Source: Bacillota bacterium (lineage in GTDB: Bacteria; Bacillota; Clostridia; TANB77; CAG-465). From it: a stretch of 64,000 bases of DNA. A program made the position numbers and the translations under genes. The notes beneath the pieces were generated by a model. It did not search any database and was not told where the DNA came from. It was given only the letters and a program-made list of their open reading frames with translations. Every line of letters starts with the position of its first letter. The first letter of the stretch is position 1. Below, in pieces: positions 45,972 through 54,966 of the stretch. Location of the stretch: assembly GCA_023460235.1 (NCBI GenBank), contig JAEWRE010000043.1, positions 69,675 through 133,674 on the forward strand, read 5' to 3'.

Positions 45972-46994
45972 TTATTTAGAATGTTCATTTAAAAATTTAA
46001 CTGTCATTTCATAAGCCTTCTGTCCTTCTTTTGTTTGTAATTCATAGATATAGTCATGATTAAGATTTGAATTTGTATCGGTCCAAAATAGTGAAGTACA
46101 GTCTATATTTTTATTTTTTAGTTCTTCCACAAATTCATAAGTTTGAGGTTCTAATGGGTCTGCATCTCCAACAGTTATAAAAGTTGCAGGATAATTTTTA
46201 GTAATATGTTTAATACTAGATAATTGATCTATTCTTTCATATTTTAAATAATTCTTTTTTCCAGTATACGACCAAGCTAATTTATTAAGACCAGGAAAGT
46301 TGCAGTCCCCAACCGTATCAAAGTTATATACACCGTTATATAATAACAATCCTCTTATATTTTCTGATGAAAATACAATATTTGCTCCTACTTCTTTTGC
46401 AAAATCTTGATTTGAAATAATAGCTCCTACTTGACTAGAGAGATGAGCTCCTGCTGAATTACCACCTATAAATATTTTAGTATTATCAATTTTGTAAGTA
46501 GCGGCATTTTCATATAAATAATTTAATGTATCTATAATTTGCATTGTAGATGTAGGATACGGATACTCTGGTGCTAATGAATAATCTAAGTTAGCAACTA
46601 TATATCCATTTGATGCTAATAGTTTAGCATATGAACTTACAGCTTTAGCATTTCCAACACTCCAACCACCACCATGAATATACAATATTAATGGTAAAGA
46701 CTCATATTCTTGACTGGGAGAATATATAGTAATCTTAGCATTTGAATAATCTTTAACAGGTATTTCTATAGTTTCACTTTCATTTACATTAATAATTCTA
46801 TCAGAATATGGTCCAATCCTTACTTGTTCTGGTACACTATTTATAAATGCTCTAAAAACATACATAAATGGATATACAGTAATTTGATTAACAATTGTAA
46901 TTAAAATAATAATACAAATAATTACAGAAAGTATAATCTTAAATTTACTCTTTTTTATTGGAACGTTACTGTCATTTTTTATTTTTGTTTTCAT
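45972..46994 (-). CDS. Membrane-anchored HSL-type esterase/lipase (alpha/beta hydrolase)
   Basis: A 340-residue hydrolase with one N-terminal membrane helix (IILSVIICIIILITIV, ~residues 20-36) and an external catalytic domain. Hormone-sensitive-lipase motifs are present: YIHGGGW (oxyanion hole, ~108-114) and GGNSAGAHL (nucleophile Ser, ~181-189); the acid is probably in GDADPLEPQ (~272) and the histidine in NLNHDYIY (~308). Start ATG 46994 has GAGGTGG about 7 bases upstream; an earlier in-frame start at 47009 is not preferred. Substrate unknown; short acyl esters are usual for the family. Confidence 0.88.
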   Translation of the reverse strand: MKTKIKNDSNVPIKKSKFKIILSVIICIIILITIVNQITVYPFMYVFRAFINSVPEQVRIGPYSDRIINVNESETIEIPVKDYSNAKITIYSPSQEYESLPLILYIHGGGWSVGNAKAVSSYAKLLASNGYIVANLDYSLAPEYPYPTSTMQIIDTLNYLYENAATYKIDNTKIFIGGNSAGAHLSSQVGAIISNQDFAKEVGANIVFSSENIRGLLLYNGVYNFDTVGDCNFPGLNKLAWSYTGKKNYLKYERIDQLSSIKHITKNYPATFITVGDADPLEPQTYEFVEELKNKNIDCTSLFWTDTNSNLNHDYIYELQTKEGQKAYEMTVKFLNEHSK

Positions 46995-47199
46995 TTGATA
47001 CCACCTCATACTATACTTAAATTATAAGTTTCATTTTAGTAAAAATAATAAAATTATTTTTAACAAGTATATCATTAATATATATTTTTTTCCATAATAA
47101 TAAATAAATTCTTTAATTTGCCTTTTTTAACCATTTCTATTAATTACATTTTTCTTGCTTTTATTTAACATTTGTTATAAAATTATATTGGTGATTTAA

Positions 47200-47769
47200 A
47201 TGAAAAAAAATTCAGTAAAAAATATAGAAAAAAATATTGATGAAAAAAGAAAAGTTGCAGAAGAAAATGTTAAAAGAACAGTAAGTGATTACAAAAACTT
47301 TGCAATTAAAGGTAATATAATAGATCTTGCTATTGGTGTTGTTATTGGTAGTGCATTTACAAATATAGTAAATACTCTTGTTAGTTCTACGATAATGCCA
47401 GTAGTTAGTTTCCTTACAAATAGAGTAGATCTTTCTACTTTGTTTATTGCATTAAATGGTAAGAGTTATGAAAGTATAGCTAAGGCTAAAGAAGCAGGCT
47501 CAATAGTGTTTGAATATGGAACACTTCTAAATTCACTTCTTAACTTTTTTATAATATCTTTTACATTATTTTTAGTTGTTAGAAAACTTGATAAAATGAG
47601 ACACAAGAATGAAGATAATGTTCAAGAAATTGAAAAAGTTACTACAAAAGAATGCCCATATTGCAAGAATACAATTAGTATAGATGCAACAAGATGTGGC
47701 TTTTGTACAAGCAAATTGACAAGTAGAAAACCAGTTGATGAATTAGAAGAAGTAGGTAATGAAGAATAA
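47200..47769 (+). CDS. mscL: Large-conductance mechanosensitive channel MscL with C-terminal zinc ribbon
   Basis: Osmotic safety valve of the inner membrane. Two helices (about residues 42-66 and 107-128) with the signature YKNFAIKGNIIDLAIGVVIGSAFTNIV give a clear MscL. A 30-residue charged N-terminal extension (ENVKRTVSDY) and a C-terminal zinc ribbon (CPYCKNTISIDATRCGFC, ~150-167) extend it to 189 residues, longer than the typical ~130-150. Overlaps nothing; the DNA glycosylase gene starts 2 bases after its stop. Confidence 0.93.
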   Translation: MKKNSVKNIEKNIDEKRKVAEENVKRTVSDYKNFAIKGNIIDLAIGVVIGSAFTNIVNTLVSSTIMPVVSFLTNRVDLSTLFIALNGKSYESIAKAKEAGSIVFEYGTLLNSLLNFFIISFTLFLVVRKLDKMRHKNEDNVQEIEKVTTKECPYCKNTISIDATRCGFCTSKLTSRKPVDELEEVGNEE

Positions 47770-47771
47770 TT

Positions 47772-48632
47772 ATGGAAAAAATTGAAATAAAAGTTAACTG
47801 TTTCAATTTAGCATATACTGTTGAATGTGGACAATGTTTTAGATGGGAAAAACTAAAAGATGAATATTTTCAATATGTTGGTGTAATTGATGATAGAGTT
47901 ATAAAAATAAAACAAGATGGGAATAAAATAATTGCGACTAGTAACGATATGAATGGAATAGAAGAAAAGATAAAATACTATTTTGATCTAAATACAGACT
48001 ATGAAAAAATAGAAAAAAAAATATCTACTATTGATAGTAATGTAAATAAGGCTGTAAAAAATACTACTGGAATAAGAATCTTAAATCAAACTTTCTTTGA
48101 GACTTTAATTTCATTTATAATTTCAGCAAACAATAATATACCTAGAATATCAAGATCTATCAAAGAAATATCTAGAAGATATGGAAAAGAAATAGACTTT
48201 GAAGAAAACAAATACTATTTATTCCCAACACTAGATGAATTAAGAGATGTAAAAGAAGAAGAGTTTAGAGAGTGTGGAGTAGGATTTAGGGCAAAATATA
48301 TAAAAAATACGGTAAAAGATATTTTAGATGGGAAAATAATAATTGAAAATATACCAAGTACAGATACAAGCAAACTTAGAGATTCTGTAATGAAACTACA
48401 AGGGGTAGGTCCTAAAGTTGCAGATTGTATATTGCTTTTTTCTTGTTCAAGAAAAGAGGTATTCCCAGTTGATGTTTGGGTAGAGCGAGTAATGTGTAAT
48501 CTTTACTTTAATGAAAGTGGAAAAGTAATGAGAAAAAAAGAAATACTTGATTATGCAGAGGATAACTTTGGAAAATATGCTGGAATTGTTCAACAGCATT
48601 TATTTCATAATGTAAGAGAAAAAATGATATAA
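47772..48632 (+). CDS. 8-oxoguanine DNA glycosylase (OGG1/HhH-GPD type)
   Basis: Base-excision repair enzyme of 286 residues. N-terminal OGG domain (LAYTVECGQCFRWEK, ~residues 10-24), then the HhH-GPD fold: KLQGVGPKVADCILLFS (~205-221) carries the hairpin-helix-hairpin and catalytic Lys, and FPVDVWVERV (~228-237) the catalytic Asp. Removes 8-oxoG opposite C and nicks the strand. Starts 2 bases after mscL, so the two are probably co-translated. Confidence 0.92.
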   Translation: MEKIEIKVNCFNLAYTVECGQCFRWEKLKDEYFQYVGVIDDRVIKIKQDGNKIIATSNDMNGIEEKIKYYFDLNTDYEKIEKKISTIDSNVNKAVKNTTGIRILNQTFFETLISFIISANNNIPRISRSIKEISRRYGKEIDFEENKYYLFPTLDELRDVKEEEFRECGVGFRAKYIKNTVKDILDGKIIIENIPSTDTSKLRDSVMKLQGVGPKVADCILLFSCSRKEVFPVDVWVERVMCNLYFNESGKVMRKKEILDYAEDNFGKYAGIVQQHLFHNVREKMI

Positions 48633-48695
48633 TATAATAAAATTAACTTTTAACACATTTTTCTGGTATTCATATAATGTAATATGGTGAAATAT

Positions 48696-49196
48696 ATGAA
48701 TATTGAAAATAGATTTCTTACAAAAAATGAAATGACAAGATCATGTGAACCTATAAAGAATGTAAAAAGAATAATTTTATGTGGTTCAAATATAAAAAAT
48801 GTATCTTCTTTAAAATATAGAAACTATATTGATAATTTCAGATTTAAAGATGAGACGTACTTGTCATTTCATTATATAATTGATTTAAATGGGAATATAA
48901 TAAGATGCATACCAGAAGAAGAAATATCATGGTCCACAAATTTATTTGATATAGACTCAAGTAGTATAAGCCTTTTAATCTTAACTGATGAATATGATAA
49001 TATTTCAATAGATAGTTTTAATTCACAAGTTAAAGTTATACGAGAATTATGTGAAAAATATTTACTGGATCCTTTAGAAGATGTGATTCTTAATAATGGC
49101 ATCACTGGAAGACGAAATCCTTCTTATTATCTTGATAATACATATAAATTTGAAAAATTAAGAAAACAAATTTCTGAAAATATTTGGAATGAGTAA
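48696..49196 (+). CDS. Amidase_2/PGRP-fold protein lacking the zinc ligands
   Basis: A 166-residue protein with the layout of N-acetylmuramoyl-L-alanine amidase domains: SFHYIIDLNGNIIRCIPEEE (~residues 55-74) and the SSISLLILTDE strand. However the expected zinc histidine in the first strand is replaced (IILCGS where IVIHYT is usual), and the C-terminal H...C pair is replaced (ILNNGITGRRNPSYY where RHxDVTGKxCP is usual). It should be unable to hydrolyse peptidoglycan by the standard mechanism and may bind muropeptides or act as a scaffold or regulator. No signal peptide. Start 48696 has GGTGA upstream; 48684 is an alternative. Confidence 0.7.
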   Translation: MNIENRFLTKNEMTRSCEPIKNVKRIILCGSNIKNVSSLKYRNYIDNFRFKDETYLSFHYIIDLNGNIIRCIPEEEISWSTNLFDIDSSSISLLILTDEYDNISIDSFNSQVKVIRELCEKYLLDPLEDVILNNGITGRRNPSYYLDNTYKFEKLRKQISENIWNE

Positions 49197-49250
49197 TTTT
49201 TTTGAATAACAAATTTTATAATATTCATAATATAATGGAGGGTGATTTTT

Positions 49251-49361
49251 ATGATAAAAAAAATAACAGATCCTAGTGACATTGATGAACAATTATTTTA
49301 TACAGAAGATGATTTTGTTAACATTGATGATGACGATATTTTTGATAATTTTGATGAGTAG
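49251..49361 (+). CDS. 36-residue acidic small protein
   Basis: ORF with an excellent GGAGGGTGAT ribosome site 5 bases before its ATG, encoding MIKKITDPSDIDEQLF... and a strongly acidic tail rich in Asp (DDFVNIDDDDIFDNFDE). It lies alone between the amidase-like gene and a terminator. The strong site and composition argue for a real gene; the function is unknown. Confidence 0.55.
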   Translation: MIKKITDPSDIDEQLFYTEDDFVNIDDDDIFDNFDE

Positions 49362-49420
49362 ATAATAATTAAATATCAAGTTGTTAGATAATATTATTTT
49401 GGCAAAAATTAAAAACTATA

Positions 49421-49456
49421 AAAAACATATATAATATGATTTATATATGTTTTTTT
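49421..49456 (+). terminator. Terminator after the small acidic ORF
   Basis: AAAAACATATATAA pairs with TTATATATGTTTTT, followed by more T residues. Confidence 0.8.
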
Positions 49457-49647
49457 ATATTAAATTATAAATACCTATTATAATATAAAGAGGAGAATTT
49501 AAAAATTCCACAACAGTAATTTTTACGAAATATATCTATTAAAAGTTGAACAAATTAGATAGTGAACTAATAGAAATATTAACGACAACATTCGACAATT
49601 AAATTTTGAAGCATATGTTATATTTTTTTTATAAGGAGTGAATTTTT

Positions 49648-50355
49648 ATGAAAAAATGTAAATTTTGTCGAAGCGATATGGATGAAAATGAAAAAATATG
49701 TCCTAGTTGCAATAAAAAACAAAGTAAAAATAGACTTATTATAGCAGTGATCATTATTTTAATTATTGTAGTAGCAGCTCTAAAAGGTGGTCATGATACT
49801 ATTCCAGCAATCAATAATAATATTAATAGTGCAGATGATCAAATAAAAACCGAAGTGAAAAAAGAAGTAATACTTATTGATTTTAGCAATATGAGCTATA
49901 ATGAAATTTTAGCATGGTGCGATAATAATAAGATAAAATGTTGTAAGAAAGATATTAATTCAGATTCCATTTTAAAAGGCAATTTTGTAAGTCAAAGCAC
50001 AAAAAAAGATGAAAAACTTTATGAAGGAGAAAGTATTACAGTAACTTACTCATTAGGTAAAGAAACTACATTAAGTCAAAAAAATGCACTTAAATCAGCT
50101 TTATCTTATTTGGATTATACAGCATTTTCATATACAGGTTTAATTAAACAGCTAGAATATGAAAAATATTCAAACGAAGATGCTGTGTATGCAGCAGATA
50201 ATTGTGGTGCAGATTGGAATGAACAAGCTTTGAAGAGTGGTAAAGTATATTTAGATTATTCATCATTTTCACGTCAAGGATTAATAGATCAACTTAAATA
50301 TGAAGGTTTTACACAAGAACAATCAGTTTATGCAGTTAATAAAATAGGATTATAA
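49648..50355 (+). CDS. Zinc-ribbon, membrane-anchored protein with two Ltp repeats
   Basis: A 235-residue protein: N-terminal zinc ribbon (CKFCRSDMDENEKICPSC, residues 4-21), one membrane helix (RLIIAVIIILIIVVAAL, ~29-45), a PASTA-like segment (SYNEILAWCDNNKIKC..., ~83-130), and two C-terminal Ltp-type repeats of ~42 residues (ALSYLDYTAFSYTGLIKQLEY; KVYLDYSSFSRQGLIDQLKY). Ltp domains are known from phage superinfection-exclusion lipoproteins that block DNA entry and from host surface proteins. No lipobox. AAGGAGTG precedes the start. An envelope or phage-exclusion role is possible but inferred. Confidence 0.78.
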   Translation: MKKCKFCRSDMDENEKICPSCNKKQSKNRLIIAVIIILIIVVAALKGGHDTIPAINNNINSADDQIKTEVKKEVILIDFSNMSYNEILAWCDNNKIKCCKKDINSDSILKGNFVSQSTKKDEKLYEGESITVTYSLGKETTLSQKNALKSALSYLDYTAFSYTGLIKQLEYEKYSNEDAVYAADNCGADWNEQALKSGKVYLDYSSFSRQGLIDQLKYEGFTQEQSVYAVNKIGL

Positions 50356-50388
50356 AATAAATCTATTAATAATTTTAAATATAATAAT

Positions 50389-50422
50389 AAAAAACATTAT
50401 GCTAAAAACATAATGTTTTTTT
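50389..50422. terminator. Bidirectional terminator
   Basis: AAAACATTATG/CATAATGTTTT hairpin with A and T runs serving the Ltp gene and murC. Confidence 0.85.
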
Positions 50423-50451
50423 ATTATCAATCATATTAAAGTAAAACTAGA

Positions 50452-51858
50452 TTACATCATGTCACTTATTCCAGTTACACTTCCTGCACCCATTGTAAGT
50501 ATTATATCACCAGGTTGCATTATTTCTTTTAGATATTTAGCTATATTTTCTAATTCAGGTATATATATAGCATTTATATTATTTTCTTTTAGTTTATTAA
50601 CAAGATCTGTAGAAGATACACTTCCATCATCAATTTCACGTGCTGCATAAATGTCTGCAATTATAACTATATCACTATCAGAAAATGAAGTTGAAAAATC
50701 ATTTAATAATTCTTTAGTTCTTGTGTAAGTATGAGGTTGAAATACTGAAATTATCCTAGTGTGTTCTTTTTGTTTAGCTGCTGCTAAAGTGGCTTTAATC
50801 TCAGTTGGGTGATGTGCATAATCATCATATACCAATACATTATTATCAAATTGTTTTTTTAACTCAAATCTTCTTTTAGCTCCACAAAACTCATTTAAAC
50901 TTTTTTGCATTGTTTCAAAATCAATACCATGTGCATAAGAAGCTGTTATAGCTGCAAGTGCATCATATACGTTGTGAATACCTGGAACAGTTAAATAAAA
51001 TTTATATGTTTTTTGAGTATCAGGATTTCTTACTTCAAATGTATAGAACCCTTTTATATTACATGATATATTTTTTGCATATATACTAGCAGTAGGATCA
51101 CTAAGTGAAAAAGTAAGTATTTTTACTTGCTTTGAAGATAATTCTTCACTTAATTCATTTATAACATCCATACAGTTAGAGTCATCTTTATTTATTGCTA
51201 ATATTCCTCCGTTAGCTGTCATAAGTATAAACTTCTTAAATGATTCTTTAATTTCTTCTATTCCGGAAAAATAATCTAAGTGATCTTCATCTATATTAAG
51301 TATTACTGCTGTGTTATGTGGAAAATTTAAGAAACTATCAACATATTCACAAGATTCTAGTATGAAATATTCAGAATTACCTATTCTATAATTTAAATTA
51401 TCTAATTTTTTAAATTTTGAACCAACTTGTATATTAGGATCACGATTTGCATCAATAAAAATCGATGATATCATTGATGTAGTTGTTGTTTTTCCATGAG
51501 TTCCAGATATACATATTGGAAGCTCATAACTTTTTAGTAAAAGTCCTAAAAACTTTGCTCTTTCAAATGTTGGTATTCCTAAAGCCTTTGCACGTACAAA
51601 TTCAGGATCATGTTGGTTTATAGCTGAAGTATAAACAACAATGTCTGCATCCTTTACAAGTTCAGCATTAGAACCTATGAAAACTGGTATCCCATTGCTC
51701 TCTAATATTTCTGCCATATCACCTGCATTTTTATCTGAACCTGATACATAGTATCCTTCTTTTTTTAGAATCATGGCAATACCACTCATACTTATACCAC
51801 ATATGCCAATCATATGTATTCTTTTTATATTTTGTAAAACCTTAAAAGTTTTTGTCAT
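50452..51858 (-). CDS. murC: UDP-N-acetylmuramate--L-alanine ligase MurC
   Basis: Cytoplasmic ATP-dependent ligase that adds L-Ala to UDP-MurNAc. The Rossmann start HMIGICGISMSGIAMIL (~residues 15-30), the Mur-ligase P-loop SGTHGKTTTTSM (~118-129), NIDEDHLDYF (~188) and DDYAHHPTEIKATL (~341-354) are all typical. Length (468 aa from 51858) is normal. The ATG at 51858 is chosen; 51885 and 51900 are upstream alternatives without better sites. It stands apart from a dcw cluster, as in many Clostridia. Confidence 0.95.
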   Translation of the reverse strand: MTKTFKVLQNIKRIHMIGICGISMSGIAMILKKEGYYVSGSDKNAGDMAEILESNGIPVFIGSNAELVKDADIVVYTSAINQHDPEFVRAKALGIPTFERAKFLGLLLKSYELPICISGTHGKTTTTSMISSIFIDANRDPNIQVGSKFKKLDNLNYRIGNSEYFILESCEYVDSFLNFPHNTAVILNIDEDHLDYFSGIEEIKESFKKFILMTANGGILAINKDDSNCMDVINELSEELSSKQVKILTFSLSDPTASIYAKNISCNIKGFYTFEVRNPDTQKTYKFYLTVPGIHNVYDALAAITASYAHGIDFETMQKSLNEFCGAKRRFELKKQFDNNVLVYDDYAHHPTEIKATLAAAKQKEHTRIISVFQPHTYTRTKELLNDFSTSFSDSDIVIIADIYAAREIDDGSVSSTDLVNKLKENNINAIYIPELENIAKYLKEIMQPGDIILTMGAGSVTGISDMM

Positions 51859-51970
51859 TATAAATTCCACTTCCTTTAATTCCATTATATAATTATACAA
51901 GAAAAAACATTAATAGTCAAATTTTTCATTTATTTTTTAATACAAAGATGTCAAAGGCTAAAAATAATAC

Positions 51971-51999
51971 TTGAAATTACATAAAAAATGTTGTATAAT
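51971..51999 (+). promoter_or_regulatory. Promoter of the TPR protein gene
   Basis: TTGAAA (51971-51976), 17 bases, TATAAT (51994-51999). Confidence 0.7.
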
Positions 52000-52024
52000 A
52001 TCATAAACGGAGGATGCGAGAAAA

Positions 52025-53122
52025 ATGGTTATTGATAAAATTGCAAGTATATTTGTTGCACTATTGTTATTATTTGCACTTAGCAACCGATATATAAAAA
52101 GATATTCACCAGAAAATTTACTAATAATTGCTTTACTTTCTTTTAGTACTAGTATATATTCTGTTCTTGCTATATATGATATTTATTCACCTATATATGT
52201 TCAAATATTATTTTTTACATTTAGCATAATAATTCCTGTTGTAACAGTATTCTTACAATATAATAATATTATATTAACCAGAAAAATATTATATTATAAC
52301 ATGAAGCTGGCATATATTTCCAAAGATTATCAAAAAACTGTGGATTTAATAGAAAAAATAGTTGCAAAAGAAGGTAGAAATTCACAATTAATGTATACTC
52401 TTGGACAATGTTATAAAAAGTTAAATGATTTTATAAATGCTAGAGATTCATTTGTAGTTGCAATAGAATTAAATGATAAAGATTACAAGTCATATTATGA
52501 ACTTGGTTTAATATTAGATGAAACAAACAAAAAAGAAAAAGCTATGGAAATGTTTAAAAGAGCACTTAGTATAAAAAAAGATTTTTATGAAGCTGAAGAA
52601 GCACTTGGTATAAGCTATACAAGTCAAGGAAAATTTAAAGATGCAGTTAGAGTTTACCAAAATGCTTTAAAATATCATCCAGATTCATATGAACTATATT
52701 ATAACATTGGTATGATAGAATTAGAGCTTGGAAATTATGAAGCTTCAGAAGATGCTTTTAGAAAATCTTCTGAAATAAAAGCAGATTTATACACAGCACA
52801 TTATAATGTTGGAAATATTTGTTATTTAACAGCTAGATATGATGAAGCAATAGAATCATACAAAAGAATTTTAAATTCTAGTACATATGGACCAAAGTCA
52901 TATTATAAAATAGCAATGAGCTATGCAGCAAAAAAAGAATATGATAAAGCAATGGTTAATTTAGAATATGCTATAGAGTTAGATAGTAGTGTAATTAATA
53001 AAATAAGAGATGAAATTGTTTTTGATGGTATGAGATCACAAATTAACTCTTATTTAGATGATAGAAAATTATTAGAAGGAAAAGAAAAGCAAAAGAAAAA
53101 TTACATGAATGAAAATGAATAA
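52025..53122 (+). CDS. Membrane-anchored TPR-repeat protein
   Basis: A 365-residue protein with two N-terminal helices (about residues 6-22 and 36-75 region) and then six to seven tetratricopeptide repeats (~95-335; SQLMYTLGQCYKKLNDFINA, DAVRVYQNALKYHPDSYELY, YEASEDAFRKSSEIKADLYT). The TPR part lies in the cytoplasm or at the membrane face and should act as a protein-interaction scaffold. GGAGG lies about 11 bases upstream. No partner gene is evident next to it. Confidence 0.88.
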   Translation: MVIDKIASIFVALLLLFALSNRYIKRYSPENLLIIALLSFSTSIYSVLAIYDIYSPIYVQILFFTFSIIIPVVTVFLQYNNIILTRKILYYNMKLAYISKDYQKTVDLIEKIVAKEGRNSQLMYTLGQCYKKLNDFINARDSFVVAIELNDKDYKSYYELGLILDETNKKEKAMEMFKRALSIKKDFYEAEEALGISYTSQGKFKDAVRVYQNALKYHPDSYELYYNIGMIELELGNYEASEDAFRKSSEIKADLYTAHYNVGNICYLTARYDEAIESYKRILNSSTYGPKSYYKIAMSYAAKKEYDKAMVNLEYAIELDSSVINKIRDEIVFDGMRSQINSYLDDRKLLEGKEKQKKNYMNENE

Positions 53123-53130
53123 TTAATTAG

Positions 53131-53164
53131 AATAGTGCTTGCTTAATATGCATGCACTATTTTT
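53131..53164 (+). terminator. Terminator of the TPR gene
   Basis: AATAGTGC...GCACTATT hairpin with five T residues. Confidence 0.8.
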
Positions 53165-53280
53165 GTATATAATTATAATATTTACAAGCTATACATTATA
53201 AATCTTGAAAAATGGAGCTAAATATGTTATTCTATTAAAAGAAATAAAAGAAGAAATATATTTTTTAATTGCAATAAACT

Positions 53281-53390
53281 TGACGGTGAAGGAGGGGTTC
53301 TAACCCTCACAATTTAAATAAGAAATTATTTAATATTTTAAATAAAAATATCTGGAGGTGGGAAAATGAAAAATATTAATATTAATTAAA
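53281..53390 (+). promoter_or_regulatory. Leader of the first ABC-F gene, with a 7-codon ORF
   Basis: A GAGGGGTT/AACCCTC hairpin (about 53292-53310), then GGAGGTGG followed by ATG...TAA encoding MKNININ (53367-53390), 23 bases before the ABC-F start. Antibiotic-resistance ABC-F genes are often controlled by ribosome stalling on such leader ORFs; here only the layout is seen. Confidence 0.5.
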
Positions 53391-53413
53391 ATACTCAATT
53401 TAGGAGGTAATTA

Positions 53414-54946
53414 ATGTTAGAAATAAGAAAATTAAGTATTAAAACGAAAAATGATAGAGAAATAATTAATAATTTAAGCTTAAATGTTGATAATGTGGAT
53501 AAGATAGCCATTATCGGAGAAGAAGGAAATGGAAAGAGTACATTACTTAAATGTATATATGACCAAAAATTAATAAGTGATTACTGTAATATATCCGGTG
53601 AAATAGTAAAGAAAAATATTTCTATTGGATATTTAGAACAATTTCTAAATAAAAAATGGGATGATATATCTGTACAAGATTATTTTTTAAAAGATGAACC
53701 AAATTTAGAAATTGATTATGATAAATATTCTAATATTAACGAATTGTATCAAATATTTGCAAATATAAAGCTAGATACTGACTACATAACTTCAGACAAG
53801 TTAATTAAAACATTAAGTGGTGGGGAAAAAGTAAAAATTCAAATAGCAAAATTATTTGTTAAACATCCAGATTTATTACTTTTAGATGAGCCAACTAATG
53901 ATTTAGATATTGAATCATTAGAATGGCTAGAGGAATTTATAATTCAATTAAAGATTCCTGTAATATTTGTATCACATGATGAAACATTGCTTGGAAATAC
54001 CGCTAATACAATTTTGCATTTAGAACAAATAAATAACAAAAGGGAAGCAAAGTATACTATTGAAAAAATAGGATATAATGAATATATTGAAAAAAGGTTA
54101 CATTTAATTTCTAGACAAGAGCAAATATCCAAAAAAGAGCATGCTGAATATGAAGATAAAATGAGAAAATATAAACAAATATATGAAAGAGTGCATAATG
54201 ATCAAAATAACATAAGTAGACAAGATCCAGCAAGTGGTAGGCTTCTAAAAAAGAAAATGAAAAGTGTTAAAGCACTTGGGAAAAGATTAGAAGAACAAGA
54301 ACTTACTAAGAAACCTTATGTAGAAGAGCATATACTTGTAAAATTTCATAATGATGAAAAAATACATGATAAAAAAATAATACTTGATTTTAAACTTGAT
54401 GAATTAAAAATAGATAGTAAAATATTATCTAAAAATATAGAATTATTAGTAATTGGAAAAGAGAAAGTTTGTATAATTGGTGAAAATGGTGTAGGTAAAA
54501 CTACTCTAATTAAGCTAATATACAATGAATTAAAAGATAGAGAAGATATAAAAGTAGGATACATGCCACAAAATTATGAAGATCTATTGGATATAAATAT
54601 AAGTCCTGTTGATTTTATTAAAACAGAATTTACTAAAGAGGAAGAAACTTTAGCTAGAACATATATGGGAAGTATGAAATTTACTTCTGAGGAAATGACA
54701 GGTAAAATATCAAATTTAAGTGGTGGACAAAAAGCGAAACTATTTTTAGTTAAATTAATATTAAATAAATGTGATGTATTAATTTTAGATGAACCAACTA
54801 GAAATTTAAGCCCTTTATCAAATCCTGTTATACGTGATACACTTGCAAATTTTAATGGCGCAATTATAAGTATATCACATGATAGGAAATATATTGATGA
54901 AGTTTGTGATAGTGTATATAAAATGACAACTGATGGTCTAATATAA
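53414..54946 (+). CDS. ABC-F ribosomal-protection-type ATPase
   Basis: A 510-residue protein with two ABC domains and no membrane segments. Domain 1: IIGEEGNGKSTLL (Walker A, ~35-47), signature LSGGEKVKI (~135), LLLLDEPTNDLDIESLEWLEEF (~155-177). Linker ~205-300 is the coiled P-site-tRNA-interaction motif region. Domain 2: CIIGENGVGKTTLI (~355-368), LSGGQKAKLF, LILDEPTRNLSPLSNPV (~455-472). The TRNLSPLSNPV variant of the second Walker B region is typical of antibiotic-resistance (ARE) ABC-F proteins that displace ribosome-targeting drugs. A short leader ORF supports inducible expression. Confidence 0.85.
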   Translation: MLEIRKLSIKTKNDREIINNLSLNVDNVDKIAIIGEEGNGKSTLLKCIYDQKLISDYCNISGEIVKKNISIGYLEQFLNKKWDDISVQDYFLKDEPNLEIDYDKYSNINELYQIFANIKLDTDYITSDKLIKTLSGGEKVKIQIAKLFVKHPDLLLLDEPTNDLDIESLEWLEEFIIQLKIPVIFVSHDETLLGNTANTILHLEQINNKREAKYTIEKIGYNEYIEKRLHLISRQEQISKKEHAEYEDKMRKYKQIYERVHNDQNNISRQDPASGRLLKKKMKSVKALGKRLEEQELTKKPYVEEHILVKFHNDEKIHDKKIILDFKLDELKIDSKILSKNIELLVIGKEKVCIIGENGVGKTTLIKLIYNELKDREDIKVGYMPQNYEDLLDINISPVDFIKTEFTKEEETLARTYMGSMKFTSEEMTGKISNLSGGQKAKLFLVKLILNKCDVLILDEPTRNLSPLSNPVIRDTLANFNGAIISISHDRKYIDEVCDSVYKMTTDGLI

Positions 54947-54966
54947 AAACCTCAAAAGGAGAAATT

